64,000 nt of DNA from Heterobilharzia americana (taxonomy: Eukaryota; Platyhelminthes; Trematoda; Strigeidida; Schistosomatidae). Positions 12,554 to 24,190 of the stretch are shown one piece after another. A program made the position numbers and the translations under genes. The stretch covers positions 41,089,920 through 41,153,919 of the forward strand of contig OX104128.1 in assembly GCA_944470555.2 (NCBI GenBank). Reading direction: 5' to 3'. A model generated the notes under the pieces. That model was not told the origin of the DNA. It did not search any database and saw nothing but the letters and a program-made list of their open reading frames with translations. Each line of letters opens with the position of its first letter. Within the stretch, counting starts at the first letter, position 1.

Positions 12554-13082
12554 AAAATTCATATAATTCACTTTTCAAGAACATGATAGTCCATTGATAA
12601 CAAAATGAAAGAATTGATACAGATTAGAGAGGTTATAATGAAATAATTTGTGATTACTAAAAGTGAAGTCATCTTGTGTTTGTATAATCAGATTGTCATC
12701 CTGCTACATGCAACCAATCAAAATGGAATCGAAAGTATTACTGAAGTGTATGTGGTGAGTTAATAATGTGAATATAGGGTCAAATGTTCTGTATGGATTA
12801 AGGTCAAGTCAGACAAGGTTAAGAAGTAAACTGGTGAAGATGAACTAGGAACTGATTGTGAAATTTGTTGTAAAAGGGAATGAAAATGTGGAATTTTGTA
12901 AGGGATTATTATGAGTGACGGAACAAATCAATGATTACCATGGATGTTGGAGGTTAACCGTTGCCTCTTTTTGAATGCATAAATTTGGTTCAATTCTCTT
13001 GATAGCACTTACTTTTTGAATCTTATTAGCCTAGTATTGTTTTGTTTGTTAATTATTTTAAATGCTTTCGACATTTGGACGG
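12389..13082 (-). repeat. Left inverted arm of PLE
   Basis: Reverse complement of 13709-14352. By eye the arms differ at only a few bases outside the microsatellite, which is much longer here (12478-12550). Confidence 0.8.
12478..12550. repeat. Compound (TA)n(GA)n microsatellite
   Basis: About 44 nt of TA units followed by about 29 nt of GA units. The matching place in the opposite arm (about 14250-14270) has only short CT and AT runs, so this array grew (or the other shrank) after the arms separated. Confidence 0.9.
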
Positions 13083-13269
13083 CTTTCAGACATCTCTTGA
13101 TCAACTGAATTTCTTCAGGCAGTTTATCTGGGTAACAAAGTTTCTTATCCCTTTGAAATATCATTTTAACTAGTCCTTGCTGTTAACTTATAGGACAAAA
13201 AAGTTGACAAGTTATATGCAAGGGCTAGTTAAAACTCTCTTTCAAAAGGCTAAAAAATTTTGTTCATCA

Positions 13270-13708
13270 GGCAAACTGACTTCATAAGTTTGGTTGATCG
13301 AGAGATGTTTGAAAGAAAGTGACTATACTGATAGATTTATAGATAAAGTGAAAATGAGAACAGCAGAAACAAGGGTACTTGATAATCCCAAGGACAAACC
13401 TATGTTCCTCCGTCTGGCTCTCAAGGAGGGTGAATATATGAACCGGGCCAACAGAAGAATGAGAACTAAACTGAACTAAACTAAATTAGTTCCCATGCGC
13501 CAAACAAACTGTCGACTACACCAATCTAAAGTTGACAGGTTCCCACCCTAAATTTATTTACCAGTTCACATGTACATGTTACAGCACGCACATTGGAAAG
13601 ATAGAGAAGGGGGCTGAGACTACATTTCGTGAAGGTGTTCTAACTAAGTTAAGCTAAAGGGAGCCAAAATGCCTTAAAAGTACCATTACTAAACATCTGA
13701 TAGACATA
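13270..13708 (+). pseudogene. PLE coding remnant before and into the GIY-YIG domain
   Basis: The open frame at 13294-13479 encodes FIDKVKMRTAETRVLDNPKD, then KPMFLRLALKEG, then RRMRTKLN. That is the PLE segment between RT and endonuclease (compare 11050-11231). Further on, in frame pieces, come LPVHMYMLQHAHW-like codons, which in the next frame give a CTCYSTHIGKIE-like GIY-YIG core (about 13565-13605), then FREGVLTKL. Frameshifts and stops make it a pseudogene. Confidence 0.65.
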
Positions 13709-14352
13709 CGACACAACGTCCAAATGTCGAAAGCATTTAAAACAATTAACAAACAAAACAATACTAGGCTAATAAGATTCAAAAAGTAAGTGCTATCAAG
13801 AGAATTGAACCAAATTTATGCATTCAAAAAGAGGCAACGGTTAACCTCCAACATCCATGGTAATCATTGATTTGTTCCGTCACTCATAATAATCCCTTAC
13901 AAAATTCCACATTTTCATTCCCTTTTACAACAAATTTCACAATCAGTTCCTAGTTCATCTTCACCAGTTTACTTCTTAACCTTGTCTGACTTGACCTTAA
14001 TCCATACAGAACATTTGACCCTATATTCACATTATTAACTCACCACATACACTTCAGTAATACTTTCGATTCCATTTTGATTGGTTGCATGTAGCAGGAT
14101 GACAATCTGATTATATAAACACAAGATGACTTCACTTTTAGTAATCACAAATTATTTCATTATAACCTCTCTAATCTGTATCAATTCTTTCATTCTGTCA
14201 TCAATGGACTATCATGTTCTTGAAAAGTGAATTATATGAATTTTACTTCTCTCTCTAAATATATATCTTATGAACTTATAGCCTGAATGCAGTTGAAGAG
14301 AAGGCGACGAAATACAATGAATTTATCATATCTTGCTAAACTTGTTGTTCTG
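13709..14352 (+). repeat. Right inverted arm of PLE (coding tail plus 3' UTR)
   Basis: Pairs with 12389-13082. Begins in the last codons of the PLE protein and continues to a conserved end with AAGGCGACGAAATACAATGA, seen again in degenerate form at about 15260-15285. Confidence 0.75.
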
Positions 14353-14929
14353 GCTTTGCTAAAATTTTTGATGGGAGACAGTTGTATGAGATAACATATG
14401 TTACCTAGTGGTTGAGATAAGAAATGCCGTTCTACTATAATAGAAAAGTAGCCAATATAAGATAAGAAATCAGGTTAAGATGCTTACTTTTGTTTATTTT
14501 CAGTGCATCTTGTTCTTCTATGAATAATATCCAAGTGCTGAGAAACAGTCCTGTCAGAGGAAACAATTAAAAATTTACACTTACTGTCATCAACAGTAGC
14601 GAAGAAAGGTGCCAAAAAGTAAGTGAAGGAAATTAAAGATAGGGAAGAAAAGGATGAAGCAAAAGAGTCTAAAGTTCATTCGGTTCTTCGTGTTTCGGGA
14701 ATTTTTATAAGTTTGAAAAAATAGACGCTTACGATACATTTATACAGGTCACTCCATCCTCTTAAATTTGTACAACTTGACCTATTGCTGTTACTGAACT
14801 ATCAGTATTTGTCCCATCCTTTATTCACACATAAAACTGTCCTCCACATTTTATTACACCTTTACTTATGCTAAACTATATTCACATAAATTTCATTATC
14901 AAAGTGAATAAAATACAATTCCATATCAC

Positions 14930-15350
14930 ATTTTTTTATTATTTGATAAAGCGCTGAGTGATGTAATAATATTTACTTGATGACGTCTCAAGTATAAATG
15001 GTAGCAATAATTTACGTTTGAAACGTCATCAGTTAAATAGTATTGTATCACTACTGTGTGCTATATCAAATGAAGAAGTCTGATATGGAATAACATTCCG
15101 CCACAGTGCCCAAATTTTACATGTATATTCATGAATAGAATACCTTTCATGCTTTAGTCACAATCAATCGGTCATGGACTGTTATCTTCCTGATAAGTAA
15201 AATAATGAGGGTTATATTTCTCTCTATATATGTCTTATGACTTCATATCTTGTATACAGATGAAAAGAAGGCAACGAAATGTAGTGAATTCTGTTGAATT
15301 TGTTGTTCTACCTTTTGGCAAAACTTTTCGAAGAGAGACAATTTTATTCA
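14930..15350. mobile_element. Decayed PLE terminal region, palindromic
   Basis: 14934-15081 is an imperfect palindrome of the PLE end (TTACTTGATGACGT on one side, GAAACGTCATCAG on the other). It is followed by the GCCACAGTGCCCAAATTTTAC block shared with the PLE ends at 3120, 52760 and 59220. Downstream, 15230-15350 is a diverged copy of the 14270-14350 tail. No coding part remains. Confidence 0.6.
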
Positions 15351-16649
15351 ATGTTGGAAGCGATAACAATTTCACCTGTTCATAAAAATATTTTGTGACG
15401 AGAATATCATTCATTCAAATAGAATGAGCTATTATTTTCTTCATGTATGTTTCTATTTGAGCGAAAAGAATGTTTTGTGAGTAGTATAAATTGACATGTA
15501 TGTGGAGCATTTAAACATATCAATTCTTTCAGTTGTTTATTTGGCGGTATCTTTAATTGTTCTTGCTACACCATCAAATAAACTGCTAGGCTTGATTCAT
15601 TTAGTTGTTACTGGCTCCTGGAGATAGATTTTCAACGCAGCCACATGATTATAGCTTTCCATGAATTCACTGATTGAACATAGCCACATCTGTCTGTGCT
15701 TTAAAATACCGATGAGTTAATGATTAAATTAAATCCTAAACGAGATATTTACAAACCTTTTACTGGCCAGTCCGCTCTTCTCTTTATTTGGATTTACAGA
15801 TGATGTCTTAATCAAGCTAAATAAGATGTCAACAACACAATGAATTAGTTATACAACGAATCCACTCAGAATATCAAATGAGAGAAATAGCAAACAAGCA
15901 ACTGATAGATAATTTTCTAGACGAGGCATGATATAACAAATAATGAGTCGGGAGGAATATTATGGTAATTTTTACAAAACAAAAGTGTAAAATGACTTCC
16001 AAGTAAACTGTCCCCGGAAGAAATTAAACCAAGAACTTGCCGAAGTAAACTTTGCCAAATACTTCACATTCCTTTCTTTGGTACGTACTAGAGATTCTGT
16101 GCGTTGTCTCCAGTTTACTGCTGCTAAATCAAACTAACATTTAGTTCCTCGAGGCCTGTATCAAGTGATAACTGTTCAAGATTATCTTTCAAACAAGAAT
16201 ACTTCCTTCAGCCAACACTGGAGATAGTTGAGAAATCACTGAAGGATGTCATTTGATTTTGCCAAACTTTTTCAGTGAACACGTACATGCGATAGAAGAC
16301 AAGTATTTGGTCGTTATTTTGCTCCCTCGTATAAATACTACTTTTATGTCTCATAAGTAGTAGTCCGGCTGACACCGTATTAGTAAGACTAGCCCTACAG
16401 GTTTACGCATGATTTTAGATTCCATTCCGATCTTTAATTTTCAGCATAATTTATATGATTGCACAGCCTAATTTCCTTCCGATGTAGTTTGTTGCCATTA
16501 CTATGTAATAAGATGAAGTGTATATCAATCTTTACATTTATTTTCGGCATGTCACACAGAATCTATTGGACATAAACAGTTTACATGCATTCATGATAAA
16601 ATGAAATAAGTATAAATGACGCATAAAAGTTGCGGATATTTACGCCTAG
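15351..16649. other. AT-rich DNA without recognised features
   Basis: No open frame, exon signal or repeat family recognised. Confidence 0.4.
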
Positions 16650-16925
16650 ACAGTGCGTACCCATGACCCCACCAGAGATCGAGCACAGGACCTTAATGTT
16701 CATAGCCCACCTAATTACCATTGAGCTGTTGGATCGGGTGAAGTACCGGCAACGGAACCAGAAGGTCATAGTTTTGATCCCTGTCGGAGTCATGGAGGCA
16801 CGCTGCTGAACAGTTCCATGCTAGGACGAAACAACTGTCCAGTTTTCGCAGGTTTCCAACGTTTCTCTAACTAACGTCAGTCCATGATGAATACCAACCT
16901 GAAACCAATAAATCCCCACAAGCAT
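16650..16925. mobile_element. Family B SINE pair, head to head
   Basis: 16650-16740 is a family B head on the minus strand (pol III box region, no ribozyme). 16741-16925 is a family B unit on the plus strand with the late head, a hammerhead-like motif (about 16801-16846, first core strand damaged to CTGAACAG) and the conserved tail ending in AATAAATCCCCACAA. The two heads face each other. Confidence 0.75.
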
Positions 16926-19580
16926 AAAATGATTGAATATTCACTCCATCAAAAACTTCCTTGAAAAGCCAGAGTTAACTTGGGTAAATAGTCACATTAG
17001 TAATCAAATGAATAATGCTTAAATAACAACAAGCTTTATAATTTTTAATTACTTTGCTTCAAAAAACAAAAGTTGATTAGTTAGTTCATTTCCAACGCTG
17101 TTTTCCTCGTACAGGATACCAGCCAAATAAGGTGTGGTAAATTTTTTTATAGCTAGTAGTAGTACCCGCATAAAGTATTATATACTTGCTCCTGGTCTCA
17201 CCTGACAAAGAAAATGTCTAAAGCTTTGAGTGAGGAGGATGCTGGTTATCTGATGGAAGTAAATTCTGTCAGATATTTACATCAGTCAAGATATTTGTTC
17301 ACAATAGTCTCAATTAGAGGGTTTCGAGATACAAGATGAGTTCCGCTGAAAATTTTCAAAGCCGTGAGCAACACAATAACCCCGCAAAAAATAATGTGGA
17401 ATAATAGACTAGGACAGGCTAGAGTCCATAAAACACAAGAGAAGAGGCTGGGTTATACTAGATACTATCAGTTTATTAATTTAATAAGAGAAGTAGAAGA
17501 TTCTTTTAGAAATTAGTAAGATGCGGGAAGACCAACAAAGATCAGAAGAAGAACATACGCAAAGATAAATCACACTTGTAACATCCTCCAAGTCATCAAT
17601 ACAGCAGGTATCATTGGAAGCTAAGTTTTATGGTCTGACACTGAAGAAATATGCAAAGGATCAGTAACGGTGGACTATCTTCCAACTGTTGATAGAAAGT
17701 CGTTTAGTCGAAAGTAATCTGACGAAAAGGACACAGGTACGGAAACTGTCAGGTCATCAGTATATTTATGGTGAAATGTTTGTGAACTTGTTCAGATCTA
17801 TAGTTGTCGCGGTAAATAACTGTGAATCCTCTCACTTGTCACAGTTATTTGTCAGGTTTCAAGAATAAAATTTTAGGAAAAAAAATGAAGTAATGCTCAC
17901 CCTTTAAAGTACAAAAGTCAGGAATCACAGTTTGAAAAACAGAACAATCACTGACTTAATGATGACATCAAGCATAATTAGAACTAAAGGTTACAGTCTT
18001 AAGCATATGCTGAAACACAATCTACTACGAATCGCTCGCTCTCAATTTCTGTGAACTAACAAAAAGCTTGTCGATAAAATAACTTGTAGAGCTTACAAAC
18101 GAGGTAAATCGACTTCATGTGAGGTATATTCGTTTTTTTTGCCAAGTTCATTTGTAACTATGTTACGGGAAACCACTGAATACTAGAAAAATGAATAGAC
18201 AACCAAAGTTTACGAAATGCATCAATGGAACTTATCCGTTCCACATTACTGGTAATCTAATCTTTTCCAGATGAATCAATACCTAATCATTCATGCTTTC
18301 ATGGCTAATTCTGAGTTTTAATTCGTTTTCAGACTTGATAAGAGCATGCAGCTAACAGCTTAATTTGGCAATAGCTAGAGTCAAAAATATTTGTAGCTCA
18401 GATGGATGGTTTTACTTGTGGCGTGTTCTCTGAGTTGGGTTATTTAATCATGGAGCTTTCATCATCCTTCTAGACAACATCATCATACCTGATTAGCTAA
18501 CAGCCTGTATTAGAGCTGAGATGTGTGCGGTCAGGTTTGATAAATAATGATTTCATTCTCATAGTTCAATGATGATATTTCCTAGTCACAAGTACACATT
18601 GAATCACTTTTTTATTTCACTATTAATCAATGTTTCAAACAGATGCATGAATTCATTTCTAGCTGCATTATTTAATCCACTGATATAAATGATGCAAAAC
18701 ATTGTTTTATTTCAGAAAACCAAAGTTTTTAACAACAGCGATTATAAGCATCAATATGCTCAACTAAGATCAATTAAGATTACCAATTTCCAAAAAATAA
18801 AAGCAAAATGTGTATGCCTAAAACATCTAATCAGTTTAATTATCATTCTGATACTGAATTTAGTAACATTCAATAATACGCTTTTCTGTTGAAAAATAAC
18901 AATTTTTACTATGATGCAATCATTATGGCAAATGTTTACCGGATACTTCACACAATAATATTTCAGTCTAATCTTAAATTGGCCTTTTATACAGGATTAG
19001 TCTTTATAACCCAGGCCTATTCTAGAATATAGTGTTTCAGTCAACATAAGCAGATTTATGCTTTTCAAACAGCTATATTTAGAATTTATCAGTAAAAATA
19101 GTTTTTAACTGATATACTACAATAGTGATACTTCTAGATTGATGGCCTTCCAGTTGAATACACTCCGTCTCACTCGTCATTATCCCACAGAAAACACAAT
19201 AAAACATGGACTTATGAATTTTTAATAGATCCAAAAATCGTTCTTTTTCTGTTGAAGGATAAAATGTGTCACATCCAATTCGGTATGTTAAATATATCTC
19301 ACCATTTCAAATCGTTGAGTTTGCTTGGAATGTTTGAAAAAAGGAAAAGGTATTAATTTCACAATAAAATTAACTACTTTTTCTCACGCTTTCTCAAAAG
19401 CGAACAACAACTTTAAACTTCACAGTATTATCATGAATATCAGGTAAATAGATGAGAAGTTTTAAATATTTGAAGTAAGAGTAAACTGTGAACTACACTA
19501 CGCCAAAGACAACATATATTTATGCGAAATATTAAAATAAAGTTAAATTGAAAAATTCATCAGTTTTTGTAGTCACTATT
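16926..19580. other. AT-rich DNA; one short repeat fragment
   Basis: 18405-18475 and 24545-24610 share a TGTTCTCTGAGTTGG/TGTTCTCTAAGTTGG block, so they belong to one unidentified repeat. Overlapping open frames at 18689-18951 are low-complexity AT-rich and not convincing. No gene recognised. Confidence 0.4.
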
Positions 19581-20038
19581 GAGGTTCATGGGGATTTCTT
19601 CATTTCGAGTTGGTATTCATCATGGGCTGACACCGGTTGGACAAGCACTAGAAACATAGGAGCACTGTACAGCTATTTCGTCCCAGTACATGACTCCTCA
19701 GCCGTGAGCACCCATCATCCCACCCATTAGGGATCAAAACCTCGACCTTCAGGTCCCATAGCCAGCATGTTAACAATGAGCCACTGGATCAGACTCCGAT
19801 GGTCTAGCACGACTATCACCCAATGTCATCACTGAGTATTTTTCCTTACGTCCACCGAGGTTTGCCACACCGGCCACAACTTAGATTTGGAACTTCAGGA
19901 ATCGCCTTTCAAAGCCAGTCACCAATGAAGACTAGATTAATTCAATTTGAGGTTTTGTGGAGATTCATCGATTTCAGATTGGTATCCATCATAAACTGAT
20001 ATCTATTGAATAAACATTGGAAACACGGGAGCAATTGC
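19581..20038 (-). mobile_element. Family B SINE, head-to-tail dimer on minus strand
   Basis: The first unit (19581 to about 19945) runs from the tail through a hammerhead motif (19662-19708), head (B box near 19730-19745) and 5' region. It is followed directly by the tail of a second unit (about 19946-20038). The second tail begins almost at the point where the ribozyme would cut (AGTGCTCC equivalent, here changed, near 20031-20038). The same unit-to-unit junction is seen at 60040-60065. Spacing from one ribozyme site to the next is about 370 bp. Confidence 0.75.
19662..19708 (-). ncRNA. Family B hammerhead motif, degraded
   Basis: Core CTGAGGAG and GACGAAA are present. Stem II is weakened, and the 3' strand reads AGCTGTACAGTG, so the GTC cleavage triplet is GTA. 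GTA still fits the NUH rule, but stems I and II carry mismatches. Confidence 0.55.
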
Positions 20039-20046
20039 CAACCAAG

Positions 20047-20325
20047 TGGAACATGAGGACAGTTACTCAATGACTGCATTGAGTCCAGGCCGCGCTGTAT
20101 CGTGAACTAACAGAAGCAAGAAATATGGAATATTCGATTCCAATGCAGTGGCTCAATGGTAGCGTGATGACCGTGGAACCTGAGGGTCGTGGGGTGGTCA
20201 TAGGTGTGGACTGCTGAGGAGTCCAGTACTAAGACAAAACGGCTGTTCAGCATCCCATATTTTCAATGATTACTAATTGAATGCCAGTCGATGATGAGTA
20301 CCAACCTGACACTTTCATAGTGTTG
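20047..20325 (+). mobile_element. Family B SINE, plus strand
   Basis: Contains the 5' region (GAGGACAGTTACTCAATGA at about 20056), an A box like TGGCTCAATGG (about 20150-20160), a changed B box, and a hammerhead motif at about 20207-20253 (CTGAGGAG retained, GACGAAAC changed to GACAAAAC). The tail ends near 20325. It lies head to head with the minus-strand dimer just before it. Confidence 0.75.
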
Positions 20326-21087
20326 ATAACCAGAGTGTAATGTATGTTAAAGAATAGGCTTAAAAAGTTTTAGATTGATTCTAACAAACCGGAACTAAAA
20401 TTGTGAGATAAAATGATGGTGATTCAATTGCACTTAGGCTAATTTATAGAAGTAATGGAACGCTTACTATGACACCCTTTCTCTGCGTGTAGTTCATGTC
20501 AGAGACGTGGTAAATCTGGTGTTTTCTGTGAACGTACCGCTTTGAAAGACTGGTTGATATCAATTTGACATTGTGTATTCACTTAGTGTCCGTAGACTGT
20601 TTTCTCATACGTCGAGTTCTCGCATAATGCTCAGGAAATATATTAGCTGAGTTCTTATTGATCAGAATAGTTCCAGAAGAGCAGGTACATTTGTAACTGC
20701 CGGCGAAAATTACTTGATTAGGGTGTTTATTTATACAAGGTTCACTAAATTAGTTTCGGATTCACGTTGAAGCTATCCCCAATGCTTAGGAAAGTCATTT
20801 AACATATCCTTTTGATTCTTTTGTTTGTCACCACCGACGTTTTATTCAAGACTATTCAAAACTGGTCCCTCCTTGAAATCATCTATCTAGTCTTTTACTC
20901 TCATATGGTAAACGTCTTGTGTCAGTCATCTTCTTTAGCCATTACTTTTTGGGATACAAAGACCTACTGCAGATTCTTTCTTGAAAATTATTTTGCATAA
21001 GTATCCAATAAAGATATGTTCATAATAAAAAGACATTTTAATTTATCCACTTGAAATTATCTTGAGAGTAATATGCTTATAGTTGTT
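20326..21087. other. AT-rich DNA without recognised features
   Basis: Open frame 20812-21000 is not recognised. Nothing else seen. Confidence 0.35.
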
Positions 21088-21365
21088 ACGATAGTTACAA
21101 TTTCCCCTTGCTATACAGGGTCGAATTGGTTGACCTTTGTTGACAGATGGACTTCTTTGAGAATCCCTAGGTACTGCTGGATACTGATGATGTTATACTG
21201 ATCTTGGTGACTAACGGAGGAATCCAGGATGTGCGTTTCGTCCTATTTGGGACTTGTCGTCTCGATTTACCTGCACCCCAGTGAGTAATGTTGTTTCCAC
21301 TTGAACTGGAACTTAGTCTGTATCGCTTCAAACGCCAGAACGTTATCTACTAAGCCACTGAGGCA
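21088..21365 (-). mobile_element. Family A SINE, minus strand, with extended tail
   Basis: Read on the minus strand: tRNA-like head, hammerhead motif (21222-21266), TAGCCACCAAGAT block, then a longer tail ending in AATTCGACCCTGTATAGCAA and a GAAATTGTAACTA end. This shows that the family A unit continues well beyond the GCTAGCCAC block. The ribozyme core is damaged (CTGACGAG replaced by GACGACAAG). It lies head to head with the next copy. Confidence 0.75.
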
Positions 21366-21505
21366 CTGAGGCTATGTGGTTTCAAGAGAAGAACACTGGG
21401 TCCAAGCCTCAGTGGGAACAATATCACTCACTGGAGTGCAAGTACACCCAGCTAACGAGTCCGAAATAGGACGAAACTTGCATCCAGGATACCTCTGTTA
21501 GCCAC
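21366..21505 (+). mobile_element. Family A SINE, plus strand
   Basis: Head remnant, CACTCACTGG block, hammerhead motif at 21446-21490 and the TTAGCCACCAAGA block. Core CTGACGAG is changed to CTAACGAG, which removes an essential G. GAAAC is intact. Forms an inverted pair with 21088-21365. Confidence 0.75.
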
Positions 21506-21952
21506 CAAGAACAATATTATATGCTTATAGTTCGAAAACTAAAATTTTGATAGCTCAGGTATTGTTCAACCCGTGTAACTCGCTTCACACTAATCTGTAA
21601 AATATTCACTGTCTTCTTTTTCAAAAAACATATCAAACCTAGATAGTTACAGATCATCAGGATACAAACTCCGTGAATAAGCTGACGTTCTGTTGAGCAT
21701 CGTAGTTTTCAAAAATGCTACAATGCACAGTTCACATAAATGTAAACAATGAAGTTGTTACCAGTTCATATACAGTCATGTGTGTTTTAATTTGTTTTGC
21801 GTTTTACATTGTGTCTGACCTAGACAGTCTATGATACAAATGATCATTTTTATTAGAATCTAACCCTATTGAAAAATAAATGAGCACTCCTTAACAATAC
21901 TTTGAAAATTTTCACTGGTAAATTATTTAACAAAACACAGTCAGTAATGATG

Positions 21953-22005
21953 GGCAGTGTCTGGCAGTGGAATCTAGGATGCGCATTTCGTCCTATTTGG
22001 GAAAG
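21953..22005 (-). mobile_element. Family A SINE fragment (3' half of ribozyme)
   Basis: Minus strand: CCCAAATAGGACGAAATGCG, then the CATCCTAGATTCCACTGCCAG block. The head and first core strand are missing. Confidence 0.7.
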
Positions 22006-22494
22006 AGACTGATCAATTCAGTCCAATCAACAACGGTGTCATACAAGCAATAACACTGAAACAATAGTCATTCAGACTGCATTTCAAATAGAGTGGAACA
22101 AATTCAAGACAAAACATTCACTTTGACATTTTATGTTCAATACATCTGCATTTACATTATGTAAGATCTTCAGCAAAACCCATATATGGTTCGTATATCA
22201 AAATTTATTCACTTTAGCCAAACTCTTTACAAAAGGGGTACCTGGAAATTTACAGCACAAAATTGTGTGACATATTGTAGATAGATAAAATGAAAGGGAC
22301 AAGATAAAGCAAAACCAGAATGACGAAAAACGTCTTATCATAGGATGCATGCAAATGTACCCTTGATCTGTGCAATAATATCCTAGTGTATGAAAGGTAA
22401 AAGAACTGCGAAATGACAGTCATCAGTTTAGACCACAAGTCATATCTGAAGTTATGAATAGCCTGTCCGATCTCAATTAGGAGAGTTACCAAAT
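22006..22494. other. Unannotated DNA
   Basis: The minus-strand open frame 22250-22570 partly overlaps the SINE tail downstream and is not recognised. Confidence 0.35.
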
Positions 22495-22885
22495 ATTTTA
22501 TCGATTTCATGTTGACATCATGGACTGACATCTGTTGAAGATGCATTGGAAACCTGATGGCACTGAACACCTGTTTCGCCCTAGCATGGGACTCCTCAGC
22601 TCTGCGCAGACATGACCCTACCAGGAATCGAATCCAGGGCTTTTAAGTCCAGGTTCAGGTCACCATCGGATGCCAACCCCGTTTCTTCATGGTAAAATGC
22701 TGGTTGTGGAACCCGAAGGTCCTAGGTTCGCTTCCTGGTAGGGTCATATCTGTGCAGAGCTGAGGAGTCCCATACTAGGATTAAACAGCTGTCCAGTCCT
22801 CCAGACTTCCAATGGTTCTCCAACGTATGTCATTCCATGACGAACATCACCCTGAAATCAATTATTAAATCCTCACAAACTTCCA
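22495..22885. mobile_element. Family B SINE pair, head to head
   Basis: Minus unit 22495-22668 with hammerhead motif at about 22559-22606: both core strands are intact and the cleavage triplet reads GTT, but stem I is mismatched. Plus unit 22684-22885 with motif at 22753-22798: CTGAGGAG is intact, but GACGAAAC is changed to GATTAAAC. B boxes (TTCGATTCCTGG and TTCGCTTCCTGG types) face each other across a 15 bp gap. Confidence 0.8.
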
Positions 22886-23869
22886 AGCTGAAGTATTATT
22901 ATAACCAGTGTACACAAATTTCCTACAAGCCAAAGCAAGAAACCACATGTTAGATATCTTTCTTTTTATAAGTATCAGTTTTAGAAGCAACAAACAGAGA
23001 GAAATGTTACAGTCTCTGAGACACTGCCTACAAGGTATCTAAGCAACTGGTTGGTTTTTTTCATCATTTTCATAGAGTTATCATCAGAACTACAAGTTGA
23101 TTGCATGATGTTCCCACTGGATGTCAATAATTCTAAGGAAACAGTGGTGACAGGATATATAGAGTTTTCAGTCAACTTCAACTCGCATAGACCACCTTTA
23201 CAAGAGTAGTGAAGAGGTTTCTATCTATAGGTATTTTACTTTTACCCTTTTATAGTAAAAAAAAGCCTGACGATAGTCTCAAATGTGAGCTAGATTCATG
23301 CATTTTCTCTTGCCTCTTTGTGTGTAAAATCTATTTTCATAAGTTATACCCCCCTCCAGTTCCCAAGCAACAACCAAGACTCAAAATCTTTTTCAGTATT
23401 TCAAAATATTCACCCTAGTCAATAAGTGACAGTATATTCCCCTGCCAATCCCAGGGAAGTACTTTTCAATTCGGTTATGGAAAGTGCACAGTGTTCAGAG
23501 GGATAGTAACAGCCAAATGATCAAATATTCTGTAAGTAGCATTTATGTTTTTACACGTTAGGACGACATGATTTGCATTTTCACAGTGTAAATACTTATG
23601 AAAGTAAAAACTCTATGGTATCACCACTTATCTGATTCATAGCTACCTCGATCATGTGGTGGATGGTTAACTTGAAGATAAGTGGTAAGACCAGATAACT
23701 TTACTTCAAACCGGAGATCGTCGTCGAATGCTTTTTGTAGGAACTCCATATGCAAAATAGGTGAGATACTTTTTTATAACAGGCAGTTATCTGGTAAATA
23801 TCAGCTTAATGAGTCAAAAAGATTTTAATCTCAAGAAAAGTCGCTGTATTCAGCTCTCAATAGATGTGA
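22886..23869. other. Unannotated DNA
   Basis: Short open frames at 22981-23181 (minus) and 23209-23418 (plus) show no family signature. Nothing else recognised. Confidence 0.35.
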
Positions 23870-24190
23870 AAACGTTTGTTAGTCACCGAACAGCAGCAAA
23901 ATGCCATGTTGTTAGGGTCCTGAATACTAAAAGAATTCTATCGATCATTTTGCAGTGTGACCACCAAGCTATTAGGCTCACCATCGTGGTGCACTTTGAT
24001 ATATGTTATTTAACTGCAGGCAATCAGTAGGAAGCTTTGGATCTAGGATTCGTGCTTGTTGACACTCTTCAGCAAAGTGTACCTACAACTTCGAAGTTAC
24101 AACTCGGTGATGACGTCGCTGACCGCAACATTGTATGACGCTGGTTAGAGTCTCAGGGAGGACATCAGTTTCTTCGAGGTATCAATAGGC
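23870..24190 (+). repeat. Repeat family C copy (unidentified)
   Basis: Shares a block of the form TCTATCGATCATTTTGCA, followed by a (G)TGACCACCAAGCTA-type block, with 38090, 42705, 49500 and 51135. Upstream is a TAGTCCTGAATACTGA-type block in several copies. No ribozyme or pol III box was seen and the source element is unknown to me. Confidence 0.55.

Larger units (their letters stand above)
12389..14352 (+). mobile_element. Penelope-like element with long, nearly identical inverted arms
   Basis: The left arm (about 12389-13082, reversed) and right arm (about 13709-14352, forward) are nearly identical inverted copies. They enclose about 626 bp (13083-13708) of PLE coding remnant. The right arm begins inside the coding tail (PNLCIQKEATVNLQ-like at about 13810-13850) and runs on into the 3' untranslated region, so the left arm is an inverted copy of the element's own 3' part. 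Inverted long terminal repeats are a known Penelope trait. Low divergence between arms suggests recent origin or conversion. Confidence 0.8.

Noticed and set aside
14973..15040. Possible hammerhead in PLE ends (TTGATGAC ... GAAACGTC on one strand)
   Set aside because: The two motifs are reverse complements of one another in a palindrome, so they appear together by symmetry. The bases between do not form a good stem II right after the first core.
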